This document shows, one piece after another, positions 47,355-59,588 of a stretch of DNA of 64,000 nt. Made by a program: the position numbers and the translations under genes. The stretch lies in contig NW_024467121.1 in the NCBI RefSeq assembly GCF_017591425.1, forward strand, positions 16,442,707 to 16,506,706, written 5' to 3'. The stretch is from Ochotona curzoniae. Taxonomy: Eukaryota > Chordata > Mammalia > Lagomorpha > Ochotonidae. The notes under the pieces were generated by a model. The model saw only the letters and a program-made list of their open reading frames with translations, was not told the origin of the DNA and searched no databases. Numbering within the stretch: position 1 is the first letter of the stretch; each line of letters opens with the position of its first letter.

Positions 47355-47702
47355 AAGATTTATTTTTATTATTATTATTTTTTTTATTGGAAAGGCGGAT
47401 ATACAGAGAGGAGAGACAGAGAAGAAGATCTTCTGTCCGATGATTCACTCCCCAAGTGAGCGCGACGGCCAGTGCTGTGCTGATCGAGAGCCAGGAGCCA
47501 GGAGCCAGGAGCCAGGAACCTCCTCCAGGTCTCCCCCGTCGATGCACGGTCCCAAGGCTTTGGGCCGTCCTCAACTGCTTTCCCAGGCCACAAGCAGTGA
47601 GCTGGACTGGGAAGTGGAGTTGCAGGGATTAGAACCGGTACCCATATGGGATCCTGGCTCTTTGAAGGTGAGGACTTTAGCCACTAGGCCACGGTGCCGG
47701 GC
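47355..47702 (-). mobile_element. Young CSINE with internal 7-bp tandem repeat
   Basis: The tail complement AAGATTTATTTTTATTATTATT is at the left and GCCGGGCC at 47702 marks the head. GAGCCAG is repeated four times at 47488-47515, where other copies have it once or twice. CpG sites are largely retained. Confidence 0.93.
47488..47515. repeat. Minisatellite-like (GAGCCAG)4 inside a SINE
   Basis: Four exact 7-bp units in the SINE body. Confidence 0.95.
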
Positions 47703-50700
47703 CATAAAGTTTAAAATTTTAATAGAAAGTCTCAATAATACGAGTGAGGCAGAAGAAAGAATTTCAGAGCTAGAGGATAACTAATGCTAAAATAAACAGA
47801 AGTATGGAAAATGAATATTAATGGATTTTTTAATACTGCTGAGAAGAACAAAGTCAGCATTAATGAAATTATATACTGAATGTAGTTTTTTCCTTAAGTA
47901 CTTTGTGGTAGACACTATGGAAACAAATATAACGTATAAACTCTGCTCAAGCAAGCATACATACTAGTGGGAAAATAGCCACTCTAATGCAGAGTATTAA
48001 TATACTTTAGTCTTACAGCACATCAGATGCCAACTGTCGCTGTAACAAAAAAAGAAATAAATCAAAATTTCCTAAAATTTATATGGTGTTATTAGGTGGA
48101 GAATGCTTACAGCTAGAATATTCAAGACAGCATAGGATGACATCAGATTATGAATTTTGCTACTTTAGAATTTTCAAATGTTTTTGGCTATACGTGATGG
48201 TTGATGGTGAAAAGAACGTGTATATGGTTGATTATGATGGCAATCACTTTTGGTAATATTTTCAATACCTAATTTACAAAATCAGCGCTACTTGTTTCCA
48301 GAAATTAGAAAATCTTTTATTGTTACTGAATTCACAGTGAATATTTTTAAATAGACTTACGTGGAAAATGAACACTGGAACATGAGGAGAACTCCAGAAA
48401 TTTATGGAAAAATGGAATTGAAAGATAAACTGTTTGGGACATAAAGATAAAGGTTTATGAAGCCCAGGATAGAATGCATGCTGGACACTTGTTTCTGCAG
48501 CTGCACAGGCATAGAGCTCATGTGTTTAAGCAAATAATAATGCATACTTCCATGAACTTTCTGAAGCCCTTTTATATACATAATGTTAACAACTTGAAGA
48601 AATTTACAACCGTGAGAAAGGAAACATTCCCTCAATGTTAGTTGAGGTAAACTAACCAGAAAACTCATCCGTTGACAGGGTAATATTTAATACATTTTGC
48701 AAATGTATTTACTCATGAATCCATCCCCACAATGCAGTTTCAGAATTTTCCAACTCCATCGACCTTTCACTCAAACATGCTGGCAGTGTGCTTCCATTCT
48801 TTGAGCTCCCATACTGGACATTCACTCATCTGAGCTCAATCATTTGATCCCTTCGGTTATTCAATATAAATGGTACCTTCAAACTATTTTGGATTTTTCT
48901 TGCCTTACCAACTTTTCCTTGGTTAATTCAGAAAAATTTGCAATCACTGACAATTCTTATGAGACCAAAGGAGGAATGTCATGATACGAGGAAAGGATCA
49001 TTAGTTAAGAGCAGGGTTGTTTCATCTTACTCTGCTCGTGAGAAGACAATAAATTGAATTACAGATTGATTTCTTCCACCCAAGGTTCAATGACTATTGT
49101 TGCAGGTACCCAGCTATTCCGTACGTGCAGCCTTCTCAGATCACGTGTTCTTCAGATCACGTCCTCCATGATTTAATAGCATTAACAATCCCTAAATGCT
49201 GAATCAGTAAGTGGAAAACCGTAGTTTGCTATGTGTTGTGCAGTTTCCTCAGCATATAATTTTTGCCAGGGAGTGCTTTTTTGGTGAGGTATCTTTAAAA
49301 GCATTGATTACTCACACCCCATACATGTGCAAACCCACAAGGAAAGTCAAGTGCCACTTACGTAAGAGTAGGGACTTAAAGTTTGCTTGGGATTAATTTT
49401 TCTTTTCCTCATTCCTGCTTTAAAAAAAATGTGAGCTATGTGAAGTCAATGTGTCCTGCTGTGTGTTTCTTTGCATTTTTATTCTTTTTAATCATTTTGG
49501 GAATAAGAAGAAAGTCATGATTAGTGGTTTGTGATTTGGCTGCATTCTGATTAATGAGGATTTAAGCTGCAATTTCTGCCATTATGAATTAAATGTCACA
49601 GTTCATTAGAGTAGAGCCAATTCAGTCCATTCTCAGTTTATATCCATATTTCTAATATTAAATCCTTTCCTCAAGATGTACTAACTTGGCATCAAAATGT
49701 CCCAAGTGCATCGTTTTTCAATTAAAGAAGAAAATATCAAAGCCTAAATTTTTTTTTAAGTTGCATTACTGTTCAACAAGACAGGTGTAAGTTACAGAAT
49801 CAAAACTATCCTTGGTCTAACTATAATGATTTTCAAAATACCTTGTGATAGATATTAGGAATTGACATGTTAGGAATTAGCAAAAATAAACCAGTTTTCA
49901 CTTGTGCTTACCAGTACAGGACATATGATGTTTTAGACTCCTGTAAGACAGCTCCTTGTTGCATGGGGACACATATTCATTTTTAAATTACTGGTTAAAT
50001 GCTAGCTTTAATCCATGTGTGAATTTTGCAATTATGCTAAAAATATCTATTGTCATTCTTGTGTTAAATGCTAAATCTTTTACAAAATGAAGCTTCCATA
50101 TATCCTTAAGGTAAAACGTAAGTGTACATAAATTATTTTAAATGGCTGACAATAAGGCTAGGTGATTATTTGTAAGTGAATATTTTCTCATGTATTTCTA
50201 AAAGTTAAGACATAGAAAGAAAAATATCAGCTGTTCTGTCTTGATGACTTATACAATGCACTAGTATAGTGTAGCACTAGTAAGTGCTAGATGAGGATTG
50301 ATATATAAAGATTATACATATAATCTTGCTATAAGATCTTATTATTTAATGATATGATAAAGTTTGTTAAATGTTTATTAAATCATTCCTTGATTTTAAT
50401 AAACTTCACTTCTTTGACATATTGAAGTTTTTCCTGGAATAACCTGACATTTTACTATTTATAAGAGAAAAATAATATTTCTACTGCTACCAAGGAAATA
50501 ACTCATAGGTGGCTTTAGATGATATAAAAAAAGGGGATATTGGGGGTAATTATGGCACAACCTAGGATAAATAACAGTGTTTGTGGAAAAATAAGGTATA
50601 TTCAGGTTAGCAGCAGAGCTAGATATAACAAAAGTAGACTTTTTTTCACAAGTCTGAAACCTTAGCTAGAACACAACGCAGCAGGAGCCTTTCGGAAAGC

Positions 50701-51689
50701 AGGAGAGCACTTACATTACAACATCACACAGCAAGATCTGATTAAGGAATTATGAGTTGGTCCTATTAACATTAGCACACTAGAGAACATTTATAGTTAA
50801 TCTTATAACAACATGTTAACCATCGCAATTCTTGATGACAATGTTTTTCATAACGAATACCTTTAATTGATGCAATCATAAAAACAATATTCTAAGAGTT
50901 TTGCTGGGGGACAACTGATTGCTTGCAAAACAAATTACCTTATCGATTTCTCCTAGTCAATCGCATAAAAGAAATAGTGACCTTTTCTTCACTTGCCAAC
51001 ACAAAATGAATGGTTATATCCTAGAAGAAAATGACTGAGTATGTGGCTCCATATTAATCTTATTCATGATATCAATTTTAAAGCTCAAAGCAATCATGAA
51101 TGGGTCAAAACATTAGAAAATGAATAGTAATTTTAAAATGAAGTGAGGTTCTTAGCATTCCTTTCCCTTTTGTGAATTAGTGCTGTTGATTAACCTACAT
51201 ATTTGGCCTTGAGTGTATTAATGGGACTTATCAGAATAGTGAGGTATTAAAATCTAAGAATATAATTAATATATTAACTTTATGTTCTATGTGTAATCAC
51301 TTTTTCAGATACTTTGGTAATATGCAATAGGTAATCACAAAACAAATATATTTAAAACCAACATAAGTATCAAAGACAGAAGCTTAGAAACCCCTTTAAT
51401 TCAGCTTTCTTACAACTTAATATTTTCTCCATTTCATAGTCATCACTATAATCATGCAATAATTTCCCAAATAAAGCTTATATCCCAAAACAATATATCC
51501 TAATTTAACATTTCTTTGAACATCAAACATATTGATATACACAGAATACCTTCTTTAATTCTCCTTTTCTCAGTATTATGTTCATAGAAACTAATGTCAC
51601 TTTTGGAAAATTGTTATGCACTAGTCCATAATTATGACATTTGATTTTCAATATTTATTGATGATGCAGACTTGGATTTGTATTAAGAT
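47703..51689. other. Long unique stretch, possible conserved block
   Basis: A weak match to an ancient mammal-wide repeat lies at about 47890-48030 (TACTTTGTGGTAGACACTATGG then CATACTAGTGGG). A block at about 48374-48460 recalls the MITE-like repeat noted near 1848. The stretch 49500-49620, with several ATTA-type motifs, has the look of conserved non-coding DNA. A short repeat TCAGATCACGT occurs twice near 49137-49160. No gene supported. Confidence 0.45.
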
Positions 51690-52084
51690 TGGTCTAATCA
51701 AGATGCAGTCCTCAACTGATTGACATGAGTTGTTTCCATATCTTAGCTATTGTGTACATTTCCAAGAGAACATTCCCAAGAACATGTTAAAGAACATTTT
51801 CATGAATATCTTCATCAGCATTGTGTATATTTTATTTTTGAGTGATAGACATCTAACAGGGTGGGGTAAAACTCCACAGGGGTTTTTATTTTCATTTCCC
51901 TAATTGTAGTAATCTATAGAATTGTCGTCCACCTGTTTGTTAGCCATTTTTATTTTATTCTTTGAAAATTGCCTATACATTGTTTTCCCATTTTTTAACT
52001 GGATTATCTCTTCTGTGGTTGAGCTTATTAAGTTCTGCATGTATCTCAGATAATTGTTTCCTAGTTTTTGAAAATGTTTTCTTA
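51690..52084 (-). mobile_element. Old L1 3' end, antisense (part before SINE)
   Basis: On the plus strand GAGTTGTTTCCATATCTTAGCTATTG, GGTTTTTATTTTCATTTCCCT, CTGTTTGTTAGCC and CCCATTTTTTAACTGGATTATC-like text follow the antisense order of an old L1MA/L1MB-type 3' region. It continues across the CSINE. Confidence 0.75.
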
Positions 52085-52405
52085 CCCAGCATGGGGGTTT
52101 AATGGCTAAAATCCTCACCTGGAACACACCAGGAATCCATACCGGCACCGGTTTTTATCCCAGCAGTTCTGCTTCCTGTTCTGATCCCTGCTTGTGGCCT
52201 GAAAAACAATTGAGGATGGCCCAAAGCTTGCGACAGTGGGTGGGAGACCTGGAGGAAGTTCCTGGCTTCTGGCTTCAGATCAGCGCAGCACCAGCCTTTG
52301 CTGTCACTTGGGGAGTGAATCACCAGACAGATGATGTTCCTCTCTGTCTCTCCTCTTCTCTATATATCTGACTTTGCAATAAAAACAAATAAATCTTTTT
52401 AAAAA
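52085..52405 (+). mobile_element. CSINE inserted into the antisense L1
   Basis: Head ACCCAGCATGGGGGTTTAATGG is partly degraded; body and tail (GCAATAAAAACAAATAAATC) are complete. AAAATGTTTTCT to the left and AAACTGTTTTCT to the right suggest a short target-site duplication. Confidence 0.9.
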
Positions 52406-53250
52406 CTGTTTTCTCCCAATCTGTTTGCTGCTTCTTCACGTTTTTGAATGTTTTCTTTGCAGTACAGAAGCTTCTTAGCTTGATGGAATCCCGCTTGAAC
52501 ATTTTTTCTTTGTTTCCTGTGTTTTCGAGGGCTTTTGGAAGAAGTGGTTGTTTATGTCAATGTCTTACAAAATTTCTCCTGTGTTTTCCTCTAATAATCT
52601 GATATTATCAGTTCATAGTCTTAGCTCCTTGCTCCACTTAAAGTTGATTTTGTTAAGGCTATAAGGAAGTGTTATATTTTCATGCGTTTTCATGCATAAA
52701 TCAATCTTTCCTATTACCTTTTAGTGAAGAGACTGTGGTTTCTACAAATACTGATTTTAGCTCTTTGATTAAAGAATGCTTGGTTTCAGATGTGTGGATT
52801 AATTTCTGGAATTCATATTACGTGCCATTTTTCTACATGTCTCTTTATGCAGCAATCCCAGTCTGTTGTGATTACAACTTAAAAATCTGATATTGTGATG
52901 TAGCCAGCTACGTTTTTGTTGTTTAAGATTCTTTTAACTATTTGGTGTCCCTTGTGCTTCCGTATGGGTTTTTTTATACATCTGAGAATGTCATTGGCGT
53001 TCTGAGTGGGATCACATTGAACTAGTAAATGGCTTTGGGTGGCATGGCGTGACATATTAGTTTTCCTTCGTGTGTGTGTGTGTGTTTCCATTTCCTTCTT
53101 CAAAAGTTTGCAATTTTCGTTGTTCTGATCTTCCCTATCCATAGGAAATTCATTGCAAAGAAGTTAAATTTTCTTGTAGCAGTGGTAACTGGGACTGATC
53201 TTAAAGGCGCTTTCTCAGCCATGGCACTGTCTGTGTACATAAATAGCTTG
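52406..53250 (-). mobile_element. Old L1, antisense ORF2 C-terminal relic (part after SINE)
   Basis: On the plus strand TTTGCAGTACAGAAGCTTCTTAG, then CCTGTGTTTTCGAGGGCTTTTGG, then CTTAAAGTTGATTTTG, and TGAGAATGTCATTGGCGTTCTG then CACATTGAACTAGTAAATGGC match, in order, the antisense of the L1 ORF2 C-terminal end. Frames are broken throughout. A (GTGT)n of about 7 units lies near 53071-53086. Confidence 0.8.
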
Positions 53251-53254
53251 ATAT

Positions 53255-53410
53255 TTATTTGAAATGTAGAATCACAAAAAGAGAAGGAGAGACAGAAAAA
53301 GACAGAGCAGCCTTATCAGTCACAGAATTCCCACTCCCATAGTTTGTACAGCTGCTACGAAGAGTAACAGGATTTATGTTAAGCCCCACAGCCTGTTCTA
53401 TGTATGGACG
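53255..53410 (-). mobile_element. Possible ancient C-repeat fragment
   Basis: GATATTTATTTGAAATGTAGAATCACAAAAAG then GAGAGACAGAAAAAGACAGAG resembles the complement of an older C-repeat 3' part; the remainder is degraded. Confidence 0.45.
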
Positions 53411-53721
53411 GTGCAGAGGTGTACCCAGAGTCAGCGTGAAGTGAGTTCTCCAGTTTCTCAGTCGAGCCTGGAGCCCGTGACAGGGCAGGGAATTGGGAGC
53501 ACTTCACAGTGTAAAGTGGATGAGGAAACTTTGAACCCTCACAGGTCAGACTTCAAAGCCAATGCAGAAATCAGATGTATGCTTCTGATAAAACCCCTTA
53601 GGAGCACATACACATGAGCCACATGGACCATCATAGCCTCTGCTTGCAGTAAAACCATGCTGTCTTCCAGTGGTCACTAGATGCCTTTGTCGGGGGAATA
53701 AAAAGAAATAAGTGCACTTTA
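53411..53721. other. Unclassified stretch
   Basis: Frames at 53411-53617 and 53546-53731 show no domain. Nothing else recognised. Confidence 0.45.
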
Positions 53722-54375
53722 CGCCTAGCACAGTGGCTCAATGGAGATCCAAGCACCAGGATTTCTTTTTTTTTTTTTTAAGATTTATTTATTTTTATTG
53801 GAAAGTCAGATATACAGAGAGGAGGAGAGACAGAGAGGAAGATCATCCATCCGAAGATTCACTCCCCAAGTGACTGCAACGGCCGATGCTGCACTAATCA
53901 GAATCCAGGAGCCAGGAACCTCTTCCAGGTCTCCCACATGGGTGCAGGGTCGCAAGGCCTCAACTGCTTTCCCAGACCACAAGCAGGGAGCTGGATGAGA
54001 AGTGGAGCTGCCAGGATTAGAACCTGTGCCTATATGGGATTCCAGCATTCAGGATTAGGGTTTAGCCACTAGTCCACACGGCCGGGTCCAACAAGCACCA
54101 GGATTTCATATGAGTAGTTTCATGACCTGGTTACTCCACTTCCCATATAACTCCCTGTATGTGGCCTGGGAAAGTAGATGAGGACGGCCCAAAGTGTGAG
54201 GACCATATACACATACATACATGGGAGACCTGGAAGAAGCTCCTGGCTTTCATCTATTCAAAAAGCGTCAGTTTTTGCAACCATTTAGGGAGAGAACCAC
54301 CAAGTAAAAGTCTTTTTGTCTCTTCTTCTTGCCATAAACTGGATCTGCCTTTCCAACAGAAATAAATATATTGAA
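53722..54375 (+). mobile_element. CSINE interrupted by a younger CSINE
   Basis: Left piece 53722-53765 (GCCTAGCACAGTGGCTCAATGG) and right piece about 54093-54375 (CAGGATTTCATATGAG, then CCCATATAACTCCCTG, then GGGAGACCTGGAAGAAGC, then CCAACAGAAATAAATATATTG) form one plus-strand copy. The insert is flanked by a duplication of its own bases. Confidence 0.88.
53766..54092 (-). mobile_element. Young CSINE nested in a CSINE, perfect 15-bp target-site duplication
   Basis: AAGCACCAGGATTTC occurs at 53751-53765 and 54093-54107. Between them lies a full-length minus-strand copy with the T-rich tail complement at left and GGCCGGGTCC at right. Confidence 0.96.
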
Positions 54376-54512
54376 AAGGAAGCAAATAAGGAAAGAAAGA
54401 GAGAGAGAGAAAGAAAAAGAAAGAAGGAAAGAAAGAAAAAGAAAGAGGGAGGAAGAAAGGAAGGGAGGGAGGGAGGACAGAAGGAAAGATGGAATAAAAA
54501 AATGGAAGGAAA
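54376..54512. repeat. (GAAA)n/(GGAA)n purine tract
   Basis: About 135 bp of GAAA, GAGA and GGGA units directly after the tail of the 53722 CSINE. Confidence 0.95.
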
Positions 54513-54528
54513 GGGATAGGTTTTCCTG

Positions 54529-54820
54529 GGACTGGTGTGGTGGCTAAACAGGCTAATCTTTAGCCTTGTAGTGCTGACATCCAATTAGGGTTCTGGTTTG
54601 TGTTCTGGCTCTTTCACTCCTGATCTAACTCCCTGACTATGACCTGGGAAGCTGGCGGTTCAAGTGCTTGGGCCCCTGCAAACACATGGAAGACCTGGAG
54701 AAAGCTCATGGCTGTGACTTTAAATCAACCTATCTCTGACTACTGCAGCCTTTTGGGGAGTAAATCAGTGAATGAAAGATCCTTTATTATAAAATCGCCT
54801 TTCAAATTAAAAATATCGTG
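54529..54820 (+). mobile_element. Older C-repeat
   Basis: GACTGGTGTGGTGGCTAAACAGG at the head, CTTTCACTCCTGATC, GGGAAGCTGGCGGTTCAAG, GGAAGACCTGGAG, and TTTTGGGGAGTAAATCAGTG before the AT-rich end. Diverged. Confidence 0.75.
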
Positions 54821-54841
54821 TTAATTTTTTTATTGTATTTT

Positions 54842-55160
54842 TGGTCCAGAGTGGTAGGCTAGTGACTAAAGTCCCCTCCTTGCATGCACCAGGATCCCAT
54901 ATGGGTGTCAGTTCTAATACTGATGGGCCCACTTCCCATCCAGCTACCTGCTTGTGGCCTGCTAAAGTAGTTGAGGATGACACAAAGCTTTGGGACCCTG
55001 GAGCTATGTGGGAGACCGGGTAGAAGCTCTGGGGTCCTGGCTTCAGATCGGCTCGCTCTGGCAATTCCAGCCACTTCAAGAGTGAAGTTGGCAAAGATTT
55101 TCTCTCTCCTCCTCTCTGTTATTCTGACTTTGGAATAAAAAATAAATATATCTTTAAAAA
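54842..55160 (+). mobile_element. CSINE, full length, moderately diverged
   Basis: Head TGGTCCAGAGTGGTAGGCTAG, GGATCCCATATGGGTGTC, CCCATCCAGCTACCTGC and tail GGAATAAAAAATAAATATATC. Confidence 0.92.
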
Positions 55161-58100
55161 TTATTTTAAAATGTTGCTTTTCCTTCACAGTATTAGGAGG
55201 GTACCTTGTCCCACAAGTAGGACTCCATGCCAGGCTTAAACTGTGGTGCACAAGATTCACCCTCAGGGAATATCACTGGGCTGCACAGTCTGCAGGAGCC
55301 CACTCTCAGGAACTTTTGGACATATGAATTGCATAATTCACAAACCTAAACGTTTAAACAATTTCATGGTAATGGTCTTTTTTCTATTACCTGGGACATT
55401 TATTACCTGTGCATTTCATAGAATGAGCAGATTATATTTGAACTTTCTTTTTCTGTTTGATCTTTGGCTTATTAGTTAATGTGTTACATTTCCCCTTTAT
55501 TTCTGGTTTTCTATGCAATGGCATATTTTTGTTTCCATTCTTCGTTGTATTTAAAGTGAAAATTGTACACTGAAGCACTTTACTCGTCATTGCCAATAAG
55601 TACTTGTCATTTGTTAGAGTCAAAATTTTATGGGCAATATATTCTATCCTTGGACAATTTAAGACACTTTAACTCCATTTACCATAATGTTTTTAGCTTT
55701 CATACTTTATTCTATTATACTCCTGCACTTTAACTGCATATTTTAAACAAAAAAGTAGTAGTACGTCCTAATGTATATTCACTTAGATATATAAATATAG
55801 GTATACACTGTGCACTGTGTTTGTCTATATTCCTTCTAATAACTTCGAAATGCCTCATGGGCATTTTTGCAATATTTGAAAAACTTTCTGCATTATATTT
55901 ACAAAATGTCTTCTTCTTCTGAGCCCTTCCATTTTTGTCTTAGATGTCTATCACATCTTTATTATTATAGAAAGTATTATTTGTAAGTGATTTGCTTTAT
56001 TTTTATTGCCTATGTCATTCATCAGTTCTACTTTGCAGTCAGCTGTGAACCACAATGCTGCTGTGTAAAAGTTACCTATCTTTGTAACTATCTGGAAATG
56101 CATAAGGAATTGTGCATCTGTAAAATACTGTCTTTCCCCAGTGTTGAAAAATTCATAATTTGCCTTTTGGTAAATAATATATTTAAACAATTTTCCTTTA
56201 TGTTCTAGCACTCAAACACAAAGACTAGAGCTTCTAAATGTGTGTCCTTTAGCTCCAAATCCTATCACATCTTCTATATTTCTGTGTCTTCATTTTTTAT
56301 TCTGATTATTTTCTTTTCACTTCTTTTTTATTTCATGTTTAATTTGAATTTTAATCTAATTTTTATTTCAATGTGATGACACATCTTAATTATTTTAATT
56401 GTCAGCAAGACATGTATAATTTAATTATTGTGTTCCTAAGAAAAATCTTTTTCATCTGTAATCTTTTTGGAAATGATAACTTAAATTTGGATTTTATAAC
56501 TTCAGCATCTACAATTCTGGAAGCTTCCCAATCTCCCCTCATGTTTTTGTTCTCTTAGATGCCTAGATTTATTATACAAAAATGGCCATATACAAAAACA
56601 CTACATTTCATATCTTGAAAACTAAGATGATTTTTTTATCTGGCCCAAAACATTTTAGTTACTGCAAACTAGCTGGTAGATTAAAAATTATAGGGAACTT
56701 CAATAAATGAGACAGTGAAATGAACCACAGCAAATTTATAGTGATTCAAATTTGCCATGTTTTTAGGCATACCTTGAATTTATACATTTTTGTGAAGCAC
56801 TGAATTGTGGGTATTATATAACATTTCACTCTTCTTTTTAATTAGCACTCAGATTAACGGCTTAATGACTGTGGGAGTATATCTTAATTCTACATACAGG
56901 TTTGTATATCTGCTACTCCTAAAAACATAATTCTTCTTTAAAAAACTAATTTTTCTTTTCCTGAGAAAGTGAAGAAGGATGCCTTTGTAAGATTGCCTTT
57001 TCCCTGCTGAAAAGATATTTGCTGTTGTATTGTTTCTCTGTGAGGTTCATTTAACATTACGTAGCAAATCTCTTTAGATCCAGAAAAAGAGAACACCAGC
57101 CTTGGGCACATTCCTTCAATGGCAAGATTTATAACAGTTCAGGGTTTGGAACTTAATGGAGTAAAACTTCTCCCACAAAACCGTTAGCGGAGAAGCAAGT
57201 CTACATCAAAATGATATTCTTAAGATGTCTTCATACATTAACAAGCTTCATTACTTCGGAAATTTTATATAGGATTCTCAGAGCAACAAACAAAAGGCTA
57301 CAAGCTACACTAAGCATGCCATTCCTCACTAAAATGGAAAGCAGTGTTTAACTGAAAGACATCCTTGTTACTAAAAACCAATTAATTCATTGATTGTTGA
57401 GAAATACAAGCACTCACTCTAGGAGTAATGTCCATTTTGTCCATGTGGTGTCTCCGTTAGCTGGCAAAAGGAGATTCCCAACAAATGACAGTGACTGGCA
57501 GAAATCCCTTCTTGCTCTTTTTCATTAATCAGCCATCAGAGCAGGCTTCCTAGCTCAGACCCAAGGGTGGCCATCCCTAAAGACCTGCAGGAAAGCCGTG
57601 CCACTGCCACCCCTCAGAAACCTTTTTCTATATCTCCCAACATCCAGCTGGGCCCCTGCAGGTTGTCTGCTGCACAGATGCTTCCCTTTCCACTGATGTG
57701 ACAAGAAACAGACTGGCTATTTCCCATTCCAGCAGGCTCACTTTTTAGTAATTTCTAAAATAGCAAAGGGGGTTGGAAATACTGTAAGTTCTAATGTAAT
57801 ACTTAACTTTCTAGAATTTATTAATTAAACTTATATATTTGAAAACATTGAAGGAAGAAACATGAAATGATCTTTCAGTAAAGTTTTTCTGATGTAGGTG
57901 TGTAAGCGTTTTCACAATGAGTTTTCAAAGAGGTAAAAAATACGAGTTTTGTGTAATTGCTGTCACAATATCCTGCTTTTAGATTCACATTATTTTGTTT
58001 CCGACTTCACATTTTTTTAATCATGACTATTTAAAGTAGCACACTCTTTCTTGTATTAGGGCAAAGGAAGTTTTATTGTTTGTACACTAAGACTAAAATA

Positions 58101-59089
58101 GAACTATGCTATTATTTTAAGTAGATATAAGTTACTATGACAATTTTTTTGCTGTGGAAAACATAAGACCTTTTGTCCAGGAAACTGAAAGGCAATTCTA
58201 AAGGTTTACAGAAATAATCTATATAGTATCTCAAAAAGAAATGTTAATATCCCAAATTATGGATACTAAATCTGAGAAATTTCAGTTTTTACCAGTAATA
58301 TAATTTCTTTTGTAAACAAATAGTGAGATAGAATAATTTTTAGTGAGAATAAATTATTAATATTAAAAGAACCCTTTTTCAGCTTGTTTTTTTTTGTGTG
58401 CTTGCTTACAATAGCAGCTCCATGAATAGAGGATCTTTCTGTCCATTGATATATTTCAACTCTTAGGGAAAAGTTGGCCACATGACAGTCACCACACATA
58501 TAATTATGATTGTTTTGTCAATTTATTCTCAAAAAATAACAATTGGTTTTAGTCTCTCACAAGACAGTGACTGGGCTCCTGTGGTTCTCTTATTAAAATG
58601 AGTACCTGTGACATGTATCTATCAAAGATTGTTTTTACATATATAACAAAATTATAAAAGCCTTAAAATTATTCTGCCTTTATAAGGGTGCTTGCATGTG
58701 TGAACGCTAAGAACTATTAAGAAATATACCTGCAAATGGCAGTTGGCCTTTGAATTAATGGTTGAGCCATTAACAAATTTCTTTTTCATGTGAACAATAA
58801 CCATTCACGGGACAATACTGGTCTTTGCCATTAATATGCTACTATGTCACTAATAATAAGCTATGGCATATGATAAACCCATTTTTATCACCTGATTCTA
58901 TCACTACTATTTCAAATTCAGATTATGGCTAATTTTGGTGCATTTGAACATAAAACTAGGCAAATCCTTAGTGTTGGGTTTATTATTAAATCATAGATAA
59001 TGATTTAATCTTACCAAATATAACTTCATTTACTAATTAAAATAACACATGGCATTAATACTCATTTATGTTTAATTTTTTTTTTAGTT
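55161..59089. other. Long mostly unique AT-rich stretch
   Basis: The part at about 55360-55950 has a T-rich text that could be degraded antisense L1 but is not diagnostic. A less AT-rich block lies at about 57420-57740, and a block at about 58700-58860 has inverted GGTT/AACC-type motifs. No gene was recognised. Confidence 0.45.
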
Positions 59090-59345
59090 TATCATAGACA
59101 GAGCTCCAATCCACTGATTCAGTTCATAAGTATAGTGATAGCCAGGACTGGATGGCCAAAGTCCTGAGCCAGTGACTCAACTAGGTCTCCTAGGTGTCTG
59201 GAATGTTGAGTGCCCAGCTACTTAAGGTAGCAAGCTGTCTACAGGGTCCATATTAGCAGGAAGCAGAAATAGGAAGTGGAGCCAGGAATTGAACCTTGGC
59301 ATTCCAACACAGGATAAGAGCATCCTGCTTAACACGTTTTGCTCC
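59090..59345 (-). mobile_element. Ancient C-repeat
   Basis: AATCCACTGATTCAG, then AGTGACTCAACTAGGTCTCC, then TAGCAGGAAGCAGAAATAGGAAG, GGAATTGAACCTTGGC and CCTGCTTAACACG follow the minus-strand order of an older C-repeat. Confidence 0.65.
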
Positions 59346-59588
59346 CCCCCACATCCCCCAGTAAGACAACATACTCGTCAATTAATTTGTTGAGTATATG
59401 CTCTGAAGAGAGTATTAACATAGTCAATTTTGCATAAACAAATTTTGTTTTGCCATGGTGTCAGTTGTCTATTTTTGCCTTTTTCATATTTCATTCAATA
59501 ATTACAGATATATTAAAATGTTACTTCAATAGTGAATTATAAATGATACAGAAAAAATTTTCGCAATCGCCAATTGCTCATGATCATC

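Noticed and set aside
55360..55950. Possible antisense L1 5' region
   Set aside because: T-rich text is suggestive but no ordered L1 blocks could be matched with confidence.
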